Part shown: positions 6,341-13,379 of the stretch, piece by piece
Layout: each line of letters begins with the position of its first letter
Numbering within the stretch: the stretch's first letter is position 1
Assembly (NCBI GenBank): GCA_946611835.1
Contig: CAMOEE010000018.1
Location: 1-18,732 of the forward strand
DNA: 18,732 bases
Direction of reading: 5' to 3'
Origin: an uncultured Treponema sp.
GTDB lineage: Bacteria; Spirochaetota; Spirochaetia; Treponematales; Treponemataceae
Position numbers and translations under genes: made by a program
Notes under the pieces: model-generated
The model's database searches: none
What the model saw: the letters and a program-made list of their open reading frames with translations, nothing else
Told to the model about the DNA's origin: nothing

Positions 6341-7864
6341 ATGCTTAATGTAAACAACAATGCTTCCCTTTTGAAGCAGGACATCCTTGTCAAAATCGCA
6401 AAACTTCAGCTCGAAGGAAAACTTGAAGAGGGTGTTCACTACATTCCAAAGGAAATGGTTCCCCAGGGAAGCCCTTCTATCCGCTGCTGTATCTACCACG
6501 ACCGTGAAATCCTCCGTACACGAGTCCTTGCCCGCATGGGATTCTCTGTAGAAAATATTGATGACGAAAAACGCCTTGCCGATTACGCAAAAGACGCTTT
6601 GGCCCGCGAAAAGCCGACCTGGCCAATGCTCACTTTCCTTAACGATGCTTGTAACGGCTGTGTCAAAACAAAATATCTTCCTACAAACGCCTGCCAGGCT
6701 TGTCTTGCCCGTCCTTGTAAAATGAACTGCCCTAAACAGGCAATCGACATCTACGACCACCGTGCCCACATCGACCCAAACAAATGTATCAACTGTGGTC
6801 TCTGCGCTCAGAACTGCCCTTACCATGCAATCGTAAAAATCCCAATTCCTTGTGAGGAAGCCTGCCCGGTGGGAGCAATCACCCGCAACGAAGAGACCGG
6901 CCACGAGCAGATTGACTACGACAAGTGTATTTTCTGCGGAAAGTGCATGAGCTCTTGTCCTTTCGGTGCCGTAATGGAAAAATCCCAGCTTGTTGATGTC
7001 ATCAAGCACATTATGAACGGCAAAAAAGTCGTTGCCATGTACGCACCCGCAATCGGTGCCCAGTTCAAGGGTGCAAAGGTCGGCCAGCTTGAGGGTGCTC
7101 TTCTTGCCGCCGGTTTCAGCCGGGTCTGGGAAGTCGCTATCGGTGCTGACATCACAGCCGACAAAGAGGCCGCTGAGTTCGCCGAGCGAATGGAGAGGGG
7201 CGACAAAATGATGACGACCAGCTGTTGTCCTGCCTATGTCCGGGCAGTTCAGATTCATGCTCCAGAGCTTAAAAACTGCGTCTCAGAGACAAAGTCTCCT
7301 ATGATTTACACCGCAGAGCTTGCAAAAAAAGCCGACCCTGACTGCATCACTGTTTTCGTGGGTCCATGTCTCGCCAAAAAACGCGAGGGCTACGACAATG
7401 AGCTTGTTGACTATGTTCTTTCTGTCGAGGAAGTCAACGCTCTCTTCACAGCAAAAGAAATTGATGTCACAAAAATGGAGGCAAAACCCGGTAAATACAA
7501 TCCGACTGTCTCTGCCCGAAACTTCGCAAAAACAGCAGGCGTTGCCGAGAGTGTTAAAATCCGTCTTAAGGACGCTTCAATTCTCCGTCCTGTCGTCATC
7601 AACGGTCTCGACAAGGCTGGGGTCAAGGCTTTGCAGAACTATGGCAAAATCAACGCTGGAACCATTCCGACTCCGGCAGACTGTCCAAACCTTATCGAGG
7701 TCATGGCTTGTGAGGGCGGCTGTATCGCAGGTCCTTCAGTCATCATGAACCCGAAGACAGGTGCAGCTCTTCTCAACATGTATGCAAACGCAGGCTCAAA
7801 AGAGCTTGTTGACGGAATTCCGCCAAAATGCGACATGGATGCCGTAATTGAGGGCGAAAAATAA
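6341..7864 (+). CDS. Monomeric [FeFe]-hydrogenase, group B-like
   Basis: A 507-residue cytosolic iron hydrogenase expected to interconvert protons and H2 with a ferredoxin-type partner. The N-terminal half holds several Cys clusters: CNGC, CQACLARPCKMNCP, then two ferredoxin motifs CINCGLCAQNCP and CIFCGKCMSSCP, with CEEACP between them. The three H-cluster motifs follow: TSCCPAY (C295, C296), GPCLAKK (C343) and EVMACEGGC (C457, C461). Compared with classic enzymes, the P2 motif has Gly before PC where Met is usual, and P1 has Tyr where Trp is usual. I take this as group B-like. A sensory or non-H2-evolving role is possible. No maturation genes (hydE/F/G) are in the window. The start is supported by GAGG (6331-6334) with 6-nt spacing. 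Confidence 0.88.
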   Translation: MLNVNNNASLLKQDILVKIAKLQLEGKLEEGVHYIPKEMVPQGSPSIRCCIYHDREILRTRVLARMGFSVENIDDEKRLADYAKDALAREKPTWPMLTFLNDACNGCVKTKYLPTNACQACLARPCKMNCPKQAIDIYDHRAHIDPNKCINCGLCAQNCPYHAIVKIPIPCEEACPVGAITRNEETGHEQIDYDKCIFCGKCMSSCPFGAVMEKSQLVDVIKHIMNGKKVVAMYAPAIGAQFKGAKVGQLEGALLAAGFSRVWEVAIGADITADKEAAEFAERMERGDKMMTTSCCPAYVRAVQIHAPELKNCVSETKSPMIYTAELAKKADPDCITVFVGPCLAKKREGYDNELVDYVLSVEEVNALFTAKEIDVTKMEAKPGKYNPTVSARNFAKTAGVAESVKIRLKDASILRPVVINGLDKAGVKALQNYGKINAGTIPTPADCPNLIEVMACEGGCIAGPSVIMNPKTGAALLNMYANAGSKELVDGIPPKCDMDAVIEGEK

Positions 7865-7865
7865 A

Positions 7866-7914
7866 GTGAGCAGGTGGCAGTGAGCAGTGAGCAGTGAGCA
7901 GTGAGCAGTTAGCA
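7866..7914 (+). repeat. Seven tandem copies of a GTGAGCA heptamer
   Basis: Units run from 7866. Five are perfect; the second is GGTGGCA and the last GTTAGCA. It begins 2 nt after the hydrogenase TAA. Each perfect unit carries TGA, so with period 7 all three forward frames are closed. The reverse strand has no stop in the unit. Confidence 0.95.
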
Positions 7915-7920
7915 GTTAAT

Positions 7921-8048
7921 TTGCGTTACCGCTGCTACTCCGCTTCGCTCCGTAACGCTGCGGTCGGGCTTTTCGCCCTTCCGCTTGCGCTCCATTGCTC
8001 CGCTCCATTCTGTCGCTACGCAACTTCGGGGCTACAATCCCTAACGCT
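7921..8048. repeat. GC-rich modular intergenic element
   Basis: The 203 nt between hydrogenase and solute-binding protein hold no gene. After the heptamers comes a GC-rich stretch built from short modules. On the minus strand GGAGCG recurs in TGGAGCGGAGC, TGGAGCGCAAGC and CGGAGCGAAGC. Inverted arms GCGTTAC (7923-7929) and GTAACGC (7952-7958) and a GGGC-TTTTC-GCCC hairpin are visible. It looks like an interspersed repeat rather than unique sequence; this is inferred. Confidence 0.5.
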
Positions 8049-8056
8049 CTGCTTTT

Positions 8057-8062
8057 TATAAA
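8057..8062 (+). promoter_or_regulatory. -10 box of the solute-binding protein gene
   Basis: TATAAA lies 5 nt upstream of the ATG at 8068, with no Shine-Dalgarno sequence, so the mRNA is predicted leaderless. No good -35 is seen 17 nt upstream. Confidence 0.4.
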
Positions 8063-8067
8063 TTTGT

Positions 8068-9024
8068 ATGTACAAAAAGTTTCTTTCTTTTTTCTTTTTT
8101 TTGTCTTTTTTTTCAAGCCTTTTCGCACAAGTTTCTTCAATCCGCCTTGGCGTTTTAAAAGGCCTTTCCTGCACGCCTTCTGCCTATCTTATCGAAAACA
8201 AGGCAAAGCTTTCCCTTCAGAACATGGCCTTTAAGCTCTTTGATTCTGAGCAGAGCGAGCTTCCTGCTCTTTTGAAGGGTGAGATTGATGCGGGCTTTCT
8301 CTCACCTGAAAGTGCCGCGGAAGTCTTTTTAAAGGGAAACAAGGCCCTGGTCTGTATCGGAAGCGTTCAGAACGGAAATCTCTTTCTTCTTACCAATGAA
8401 GAATCTTATGGAAGCCTCGAAGACCTAAAAGCTCAGAAAATCCTCTGTGCCCCCGAAAGTTCCAGTTCAAAAATTTTGAGTCATCTTCTTTCAAAAAAGG
8501 AAATCAAGACGGCCAGTCTTTCTCGTGGAGAGGGGGAGCTTCCTTCAGATTCGGTTGGGCTTGATTTTTCTGTGCCGGCCGCCAACATTGCCAATGCCCT
8601 TATTAACAAAAATGCCGCTTATGCTCTTTTGGCCGAGCCTTATGCCACGGTGGCAGTCAAAAATTCATCAGAAATACGCCGTGCCGAAAATCTTCAGAAA
8701 CTTTACAACGAGGCTGAGGAGTGGAGCTCTTTCCCGTCCATGCTCCTTCTTGTCCGTGCTGACTTCGCAAAGGAAAAGCGGGATTTGGTGAAAAAATTCA
8801 TGGACCTTTACAAAAATGCCGTGAACTGGACAAACAGAAACCCCAGTAAGGCCGCTTTTTTGTCAGAAAAACACAGGCTTTATCATTCGCCGGCCATACT
8901 AAGGGATTCAATTCCCCACGCCGCTTTTCTCTGGCGGGAGGCTGGAACGGCGAGACCGGACATCGAAAAATACCTCACGGTTTTGGGAATAGAAATTCCG
9001 GGTGAAGAATTTTATAAATTCTGA
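8068..9024 (+). CDS. ABC transporter substrate-binding protein, NMT1/SsuA-like
   Basis: A 318-residue exported protein. The signal peptide MYKK plus a Phe/Leu/Ser core ends near SLFA-Q (cleavage after residue 20). There is no lipobox Cys, so it is predicted soluble in the periplasm. The body looks like the periplasmic-binding fold of the NMT1/SsuA/TauA group: IRLGVLKGLSCTPSAYLIEN at the start, LLKGEIDAGFLSPESAAEVF (loss of binding-site residues would show here), and LINKNAAYALLAEPYATVAV. Members bind sulfonates, pyrimidine precursors, nitrate or similar small ligands; the ligand here cannot be told. No permease or ATPase gene is adjacent, so it is an orphan in this window. It is convergent with uvrB. 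Confidence 0.75.
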   Translation: MYKKFLSFFFFLSFFSSLFAQVSSIRLGVLKGLSCTPSAYLIENKAKLSLQNMAFKLFDSEQSELPALLKGEIDAGFLSPESAAEVFLKGNKALVCIGSVQNGNLFLLTNEESYGSLEDLKAQKILCAPESSSSKILSHLLSKKEIKTASLSRGEGELPSDSVGLDFSVPAANIANALINKNAAYALLAEPYATVAVKNSSEIRRAENLQKLYNEAEEWSSFPSMLLLVRADFAKEKRDLVKKFMDLYKNAVNWTNRNPSKAAFLSEKHRLYHSPAILRDSIPHAAFLWREAGTARPDIEKYLTVLGIEIPGEEFYKF

Positions 9025-9053
9025 CACAGATAAACACAGATAAACACAGATAG
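9024..9053 (+). repeat. Three tandem copies of ACACAGATAA
   Basis: Three 10-bp units; the last ends in TAG instead of TAA. The first base is the last base of the solute-binding protein TGA stop codon. With period 10 and TAA/TAG in each unit, all three forward frames are closed. The rest of the gap to uvrB (9054-9112) shows a GC-rich patch but no convincing terminator. Confidence 0.95.
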
Positions 9054-9112
9054 GTTTTCGGGGCGCCGGGGGGAGAGGTTCAGGCTTTTCCCTCTTCTAT
9101 AAAATTTCTGCC

Positions 9113-11116
9113 TTACTTTCCATTCCCATAAGTGCGTTCAATTTCCTGAATCTGATCCCGGACTGCTGCTGCCTGTTCGTACTCGAGTTTATCGGCGAAG
9201 TCGCTCATTTCTTTTTTGAGAGCTTCAATCAGCTTTTTACGCTGCTTTGGGTCGAAGAGGTTTGTGCTCTTCTTTAAGACACCAAGCTCGATTTCGGCTT
9301 CTTCGGCTGCGTCTGCCTGTGCCCGGACCAGGATATCCTGAACGGCCTTTGAGACTGTGTGCGGCGTGATTCCGTGCTCTTCGTTGTACTTCTGCTGGAT
9401 TTCCCTTCGGCGGCGGGTTTCTTCCACCGTTTCCTTGATTGCAGGCGTGATGTTGTCGGCATACATTACGACCATGCCCTTTTCGTTGCGGGCGGCCCGG
9501 CCTACAATCTGAATCAGGCTCGTGGTTGAGCGCAAAAAGCCGATTTTGTCAGCGTCAAGGATTGCGATAAAGCTGACCTCAGGCAGGTCGATACCTTCCC
9601 GGAGCAGGTTGATTCCAATCAGAACATCGATTTCGCCCACACGGAGAGACTTCAATATTTCAACCCGTTCAAAAGTGTCGATTTCGGAGTGAATGTATTT
9701 TACTTTGAGGTTTAGCCCCAGAAGATAGTCCGTCAAATCTTCCGCCATCTTTTTGGTCAGAGTAAGAATCAGGCTTCTCTCTTTTCTTTCGATTCTTTCT
9801 TTTACTTCCCTGTAAATGTCTTCCATCTGGCCTTCGCTCGGCCTTATTTCGATGAGGGGGTCAAGAAGACCTGTGGGGCGGATAATCTGCTCGACGACCT
9901 GGCTTGACTGGGCGATTTCTTCCTTGCGCGGGGTTGCCGTGACATAAATCACCTGATTCATCTTCTTCCAGAATTCATCGCCTTTGAGGGGGCGGTTATC
10001 AAGGGCAGAGGGCAGGCGGAAACCAAAATCAACGAGATTCTGCTTTCGGCTGCGGTCACCCTCGTACATGGCACTGATTTGCGGAACGGTGACATGAGCC
10101 TCATCAATCAGGCAGAGAAAATCATCCGGGAAGTAGTGGAGCAGGGTAGCGGGCGGCTCGCCGGTCTTTCGGCCTGAAATGGGGGCAGAGTAATTTTCAA
10201 TTCCTGAGCAGTAGCCCATTTCCTTCATCATCTCGATGTCGTAGGTTGTGCGGGTCTTCAATCTTTCGGCTTCAAGCATTTTCCCTGTGGCCTGCAAAGT
10301 CTCCACCCGTTCTTCCATCTCTTTTTGAATCCGCTCAGTGGCGGCAAGCAGGGCATCATGGGGAACGACGAAGTGCTTGGCCGGGTAAAGCTGAAGCTCG
10401 TCCAGCTCTTCCTCTGTTGCCCGGTTTAAGACATTGAATCGCTTTATGCTGGAAATCTCGTCAAAATCAAGCTCGATTCTGTAGGCTGTGTCGGTCTCCA
10501 TGTAAGGGGGATATACTTCAATGACATCTCCCCGAACCCGGAAATTTCCCCGGTCCAAGACCATGTCATTCCTCTGGTACTGAATGGAAGCCAAATCCCG
10601 CTCGAATTTGCGCAAATCAAGAATCTCGCCCTTTTCGATGTGAACGCGCATTTCTTTGTAGAGGTCTGGCATACCCAGACCGTAAATGCAGCTCACCGTG
10701 GCAACGACGATTACATCCCGCCTCTCCATGAGTGAATAAGTCGCTGCAAGGCGGAGCTTGTCAATCTCAGCATTTGTGGCCGCATCTTTTTCGATGTAAA
10801 GGTCTCGGGCCGGAACATAGGCTTCCGGCTGGTAGTAGTCGTAATAAGAGACAAAATACTCGACCGCATTGTGGGGGAAAAATGACTTGAATTCCCGGTA
10901 AAGCTGGGCGGAAAGAGTCTTGTTGTGGCTGATAATGAGGGTGGGCCGCTGAACCTTTTCGATGATTTTGGCCATGGTAAAGGTTTTTCCAGAGCCGGTG
11001 ACACCCTTAAGGGTCTGAAAACGATCGCCTCTTAAAAAGCCCTCAGAAAGTTTTTCGATTGCCTGTCCCTGGTCGCCCGAAGGCTGGTAGGGACTCACGA
11101 CTTCAAATTTGCGCAT
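9113..11116 (-). CDS. uvrB: UvrABC excision nuclease subunit B
   Basis: A 667-residue DNA damage-verification helicase-like subunit of nucleotide excision repair, working with UvrA and UvrC. Seen: Walker A GVTGSGKT (about 38-45), the damage-inserting hairpin region with YYDYYQPEAYVP, the helicase motif II DEAH box in LCLIDEAHVTVPQ, helicase C-terminal motifs (VLIGINLLREGIDLPEVS, QIVGRAARN), and a C-terminal UVR domain (KEMSDFADKLEYEQAAAVRD). The length matches the family. The start at 11116 (MRKFEVVSPYQPSGDQ) is chosen over an in-frame ATG at 11263: the extra 49 residues are translated from a tandem repeat, and a good promoter sits between the two. No uvrA or uvrC is in the window. Confidence 0.97.
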   Translation of the reverse strand: MRKFEVVSPYQPSGDQGQAIEKLSEGFLRGDRFQTLKGVTGSGKTFTMAKIIEKVQRPTLIISHNKTLSAQLYREFKSFFPHNAVEYFVSYYDYYQPEAYVPARDLYIEKDAATNAEIDKLRLAATYSLMERRDVIVVATVSCIYGLGMPDLYKEMRVHIEKGEILDLRKFERDLASIQYQRNDMVLDRGNFRVRGDVIEVYPPYMETDTAYRIELDFDEISSIKRFNVLNRATEEELDELQLYPAKHFVVPHDALLAATERIQKEMEERVETLQATGKMLEAERLKTRTTYDIEMMKEMGYCSGIENYSAPISGRKTGEPPATLLHYFPDDFLCLIDEAHVTVPQISAMYEGDRSRKQNLVDFGFRLPSALDNRPLKGDEFWKKMNQVIYVTATPRKEEIAQSSQVVEQIIRPTGLLDPLIEIRPSEGQMEDIYREVKERIERKERSLILTLTKKMAEDLTDYLLGLNLKVKYIHSEIDTFERVEILKSLRVGEIDVLIGINLLREGIDLPEVSFIAILDADKIGFLRSTTSLIQIVGRAARNEKGMVVMYADNITPAIKETVEETRRRREIQQKYNEEHGITPHTVSKAVQDILVRAQADAAEEAEIELGVLKKSTNLFDPKQRKKLIEALKKEMSDFADKLEYEQAAAVRDQIQEIERTYGNGK

Positions 11117-11122
11117 ACGGGT

Positions 11123-11151
11123 AGTATAGCATTTACGAAGGGGGAAGTCAT
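11123..11151 (-). promoter_or_regulatory. Promoter of uvrB, predicted leaderless
   Basis: On the minus strand ATGACT (11146-11151), a 17-nt spacer, and an extended -10 TGC-TATACT (hexamer 11123-11128) are followed after six nt (ACCCGT) by the ATG at 11116. No Shine-Dalgarno sequence is present. Transcription should begin at or beside the start codon. No SOS-box-like palindrome was noticed. Confidence 0.65.
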
Positions 11152-11167
11152 CGCATCGACAGCGAGG

Positions 11168-11230
11168 TTTCTTCCGAAATTGTTCCGAAATTTCTTCCGA
11201 AATTGTTCCGAAATTTCTTCCGAAATTGTT
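11168..11230. repeat. 23-bp tandem repeat, about 2.7 copies
   Basis: Units are 11168-11190, 11191-11213 (identical) and 11214-11230 (first 17 nt). Each unit has two half-modules around TTCCGAAATT, differing as TTCTTCCGAA and TTGTTCCGAA. The junctions create GAAATTTC palindromes. It lies upstream of the uvrB promoter, at the boundary with the AT-rich region. There are no spacers, so it is not a CRISPR array. Confidence 0.95.
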
Positions 11231-11406
11231 GGAATTTGTCGATATTTGTTGCTTTGAACACAAAGCTCCAGCACAGTATCTCCGATGAATTCCAGCAGCT
11301 GATAATTCGGCATATGGTTTTTAGTTGCACTAGTGACGAAAGAAGAAAAAAAACTGACATAGCAAAATAGAATTTTGGAACATGTAGCCGATTTTGTCAT
11401 GAACAA
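11227..11406 (-). pseudogene. Remnant of an RNase III-like domain
   Basis: The 322-nt gap between uvrB and the XRE gene (11117-11438) holds an open minus-strand stretch starting at ATG 11406 or 11400. It contains SSFVTSATKNHMPNYQLLEF followed by IGDTVLELCV. This resembles the RNase III signature (ERLEFLGDSVLEL type) with the preceding HSSF element. Only about 40 residues look family-like. The N-terminal helix is unrecognisable, and the frame then runs into the 23-bp repeat and the uvrB promoter. There is no catalytic C-terminal half or double-stranded-RNA-binding domain. I read it as a gene fragment left by rearrangement. Homology is judged by eye only. Confidence 0.4.
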
Positions 11407-11438
11407 TTGCAGGTTAATTCACTTTAATCGTGGATATT

Positions 11439-11753
11439 TTACTTTGCCAGTGAGCGAACGATGCTGCGTATGGAATCGAAGTCAGATTTTTTGAGACGCT
11501 TGAGGTCGTGAAAAAGTTCGTTAAGGTCGGAATTGATGGAAATTTTTTGATTCGTATCTCCAAGAACAAGGAATTCTACAGTAGTGCCGATAAATTTCGC
11601 AATTTTTACGGCATTTTCTGCATTAGGAAGGGATTTTTGTCCGAATAAATAGTTATCCAAAGTACTTTTGCTGATTCCAGTTCCTGCAGAAAGTTCTTTA
11701 ATTTCTATATCCCGGATTTCAAGCATGTTTCTTAGATTCTCAGAGAAACTCAT
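11439..11753 (-). CDS. XRE/Cro-C1 type HTH transcriptional regulator
   Basis: A 104-residue protein with a helix-turn-helix of the lambda-repressor class at about residues 5-62: IKELSAGTGISKSTLDNYLFGQKSLPNAENAVKIAKFIGTTVEFLVLG. The C terminus (DLNELFHDLKRLKKSDFDSIRSIVRSL) is a short helical tail, probably for dimerisation. It is divergent from the envelope operon with 102 nt between starts, and its own promoter contains a palindrome (see 11760-11776), consistent with an autorepressor. No peptidase or ligand-binding domain is present. The target is inferred. Confidence 0.85.
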   Translation of the reverse strand: MSFSENLRNMLEIRDIEIKELSAGTGISKSTLDNYLFGQKSLPNAENAVKIAKFIGTTVEFLVLGDTNQKISINSDLNELFHDLKRLKKSDFDSIRSIVRSLAK

Positions 11754-11759
11754 AGTGTG

Positions 11760-11776
11760 AGTATACTTAATTAAGT
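11760..11776 (-). promoter_or_regulatory. -10 box and palindromic operator of the XRE gene
   Basis: On the minus strand TATACT (11760-11765) is followed by six nt (CACACT) and the ATG at 11753, so the mRNA is predicted leaderless. Abutting the -10 is the perfect 12-bp palindrome ACTTAATTAAGT (11765-11776), in the promoter spacer, where a bound repressor would block RNA polymerase. The -35 is poor. Confidence 0.55.
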
Positions 11777-11796
11777 GATTAAAACTTGATAAAACA

Positions 11797-11840
11797 CCTA
11801 ATAAAGAATAAAATTGACCTGAGTGACTTTTAATTAGGAG
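11797..11840 (+). promoter_or_regulatory. Candidate control region of the envelope operon
   Basis: An imperfect inverted repeat, CCTAATAAAG (11797-11806) and CTTTTAATTAGG (11827-11838), surrounds a -35-like TTGACC (11814-11819). A matching -10 at 17 nt is not seen; GATAGT (11844-11849) is 6 nt before the ATG and could serve. TTAGGAG (11834-11840) looks like a Shine-Dalgarno sequence but is 15 nt from the start, longer than usual. Confidence 0.3.
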
Positions 11841-11855
11841 TTTGATAGTTTTAAT

Positions 11856-13379
11856 ATGGTCAAACGGATTTTTCTTTTCTTCAATAAGTCAGAAATGCAC
11901 TTAAAACACTGTCTTACACTTGCATTTCTATTATTATCATCTATAGCTTTAGCAAAGGAAAAGAATACCGTACTGTTAATTTCACAAAATTCCACTCAGT
12001 ATGAAAAACTTTCTTCACCCGAAAAACTCCTGGCTCGTTCTGCATTACAAACAATTATAGGCAACTTGACACTTATAGACGAAATTGTAGTGCGAACAGA
12101 TGAAAATGATACACTACTCCGACAGGTTCAGAAGAAATCTCAGATAGAGGCAAGTGTAGGTTTGGCCACCGTACAGTCTGCATATGTAAGTAACGCAGGT
12201 ATAAAAGCAGATGTTCACATAGATTTTTCTCTTGTAAAATATAACAGTAGGTGGAAACTGACATATACAGCAAGCGATATTGAGCGACTTACTATCCTTT
12301 TTGCAGGAGAATCCTCGTCTTTCTCTTTAGAACAGATTGAAAAAGAAGCCGACTGTTTGAGTTTTTCTATTCTGGAGAATTTGTGTAAACGGAATTTTAT
12401 TTCGCCTGTGCCTTTCAATATTAGAAGTCAGCTTCTTCATGAAACAGACTCGGACGAAAACTTTAAGAAATATATAGCCGAATATGAGACAAGAGCGGCT
12501 ATGCTGCAAAGGCAACTGGAAGCTTTGCAAAAGAATGCCAGCTCAGCAGAAGAACGCATAAAAAATGAAAGTGAAAAACAAAGTTTGCGACTAAAACTTG
12601 AGATGGCAGAAAGAAAAAAGGCTATACTTGAAACTGAAGAGCGAAACAGACATGTTGAAGCAGAAAAGATGCGAAAACGACAGTCTGAAGTTAAAGAACT
12701 TACTGAAAAACAAAGGTCTGATTTTGAAAAGAGTCTTTCCGACTTAGAAAATAAGAGAACTGAAATTCTAAAAGAAAGTGCACGTACACTCTCTCTTAAA
12801 AAGAGGATTGAGATTATTGAATCTGACCGTGAAAGTCTTATTGCCCTTAAGAATCAGATAGAGCTTACTGTTGCAGAAAGCAATGTCTACTATGACGGTG
12901 AAAAAGAAAAAGAATTAGCTGCAAAAAATGCTGAAGGCTGGCGTAAAGCAGATTTGTCAGACGGAAAACCGACTGATGCGGCAAAAGAGTTTCGCAGGGT
13001 AGAACTTGCAGATATAACAAAAAAATGGGACGAACGAAAACTTGCCGCGGAAAATGAAATTCGCACAGGAGTAAAAGAAACATTAAAAGCCTATGAAAAA
13101 TCATTCTCTCGTTCGCTTTCTGAATTGGAAGCAACCGAATTTGCATTTACATCGATAAACAGAAATGAGAGCAATATTCAGTTGCATATTGACGAATACG
13201 ATGCCGCTCAAGAAAGCTGGACGATTCATACAAATATCAATTTTTCTGATATTCCAATTTTGTCGTTACCATACAAGTCAATGCCAGATATTCAGATAAG
13301 CTATGCAGATATGACTGGTAAAAAAAAATCCTTCAGGTTCAAATATAACGGCTTACAACGAGTACCGCGACAATGTTGA
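11856..13379 (+). CDS. Exported coiled-coil protein, 5' part of a frameshifted envelope protein
   Basis: 507 codons in this frame, the first part of what appears to be a 728-residue protein. A signal peptide ends near SSIALA-K (residue 33). An in-frame ATG at 11895 (MHLKHCLTLAF) gives a more standard signal peptide and is an alternative start. Residues about 34-200 form a globular domain of unknown family; DNDTLLRQVQKKSQIEASVG is faintly reminiscent of CsgG/LpoB-like periplasmic proteins, a weak impression. Residues about 206-428 are a charged Glu/Lys/Arg heptad-rich coiled coil. After about residue 490 the frame ends in an unrelated-looking tail (GLQRVPRQC) at the TGA 13377. The +1 frame continues with fitting sequence (AYNEYRDNVEWADLYFRAS) into the barrel domain, so the break looks like a single-base frame change. 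First gene of the presumed four-gene operon. Confidence 0.8.
   Translation: MVKRIFLFFNKSEMHLKHCLTLAFLLLSSIALAKEKNTVLLISQNSTQYEKLSSPEKLLARSALQTIIGNLTLIDEIVVRTDENDTLLRQVQKKSQIEASVGLATVQSAYVSNAGIKADVHIDFSLVKYNSRWKLTYTASDIERLTILFAGESSSFSLEQIEKEADCLSFSILENLCKRNFISPVPFNIRSQLLHETDSDENFKKYIAEYETRAAMLQRQLEALQKNASSAEERIKNESEKQSLRLKLEMAERKKAILETEERNRHVEAEKMRKRQSEVKELTEKQRSDFEKSLSDLENKRTEILKESARTLSLKKRIEIIESDRESLIALKNQIELTVAESNVYYDGEKEKELAAKNAEGWRKADLSDGKPTDAAKEFRRVELADITKKWDERKLAAENEIRTGVKETLKAYEKSFSRSLSELEATEFAFTSINRNESNIQLHIDEYDAAQESWTIHTNINFSDIPILSLPYKSMPDIQISYADMTGKKKSFRFKYNGLQRVPRQC
13320..13328 (+). other. A9 homopolymer at the frame change
   Basis: Nine A residues within the 63-nt interval (13315-13376) where frame 0 must change to frame +1: the +1 frame is closed by TGA at 13312 and frame 0 by TGA at 13377. 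Removing one A would fuse both parts. An extra base near AACGGCTT (13347-13354) is an equally possible site and gives a smoother protein join (FKYN-AYNEYRDN). Confidence 0.6.

Noticed and set aside
6293..7258. Long open frame (321 codons) antisense to the hydrogenase
   Set aside because: The translation has no recognisable domain and no ribosome site; it follows from codon bias of the strongly supported hydrogenase on the other strand.
9054..9112. Terminator between the solute-binding protein gene and uvrB
   Set aside because: GC-rich patch with GGCGCC but no stem followed by a T run in either direction.
11168..11230. CRISPR-like array
   Set aside because: The units are directly adjacent with no unique spacers, and no cas genes are present.
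11117..11263. Longer uvrB starting at 11263
   Set aside because: The 49 extra residues come from the 23-bp repeat and the promoter; family length and the N terminus MRKFEVVSPYQPSGDQ fit the start at 11116.
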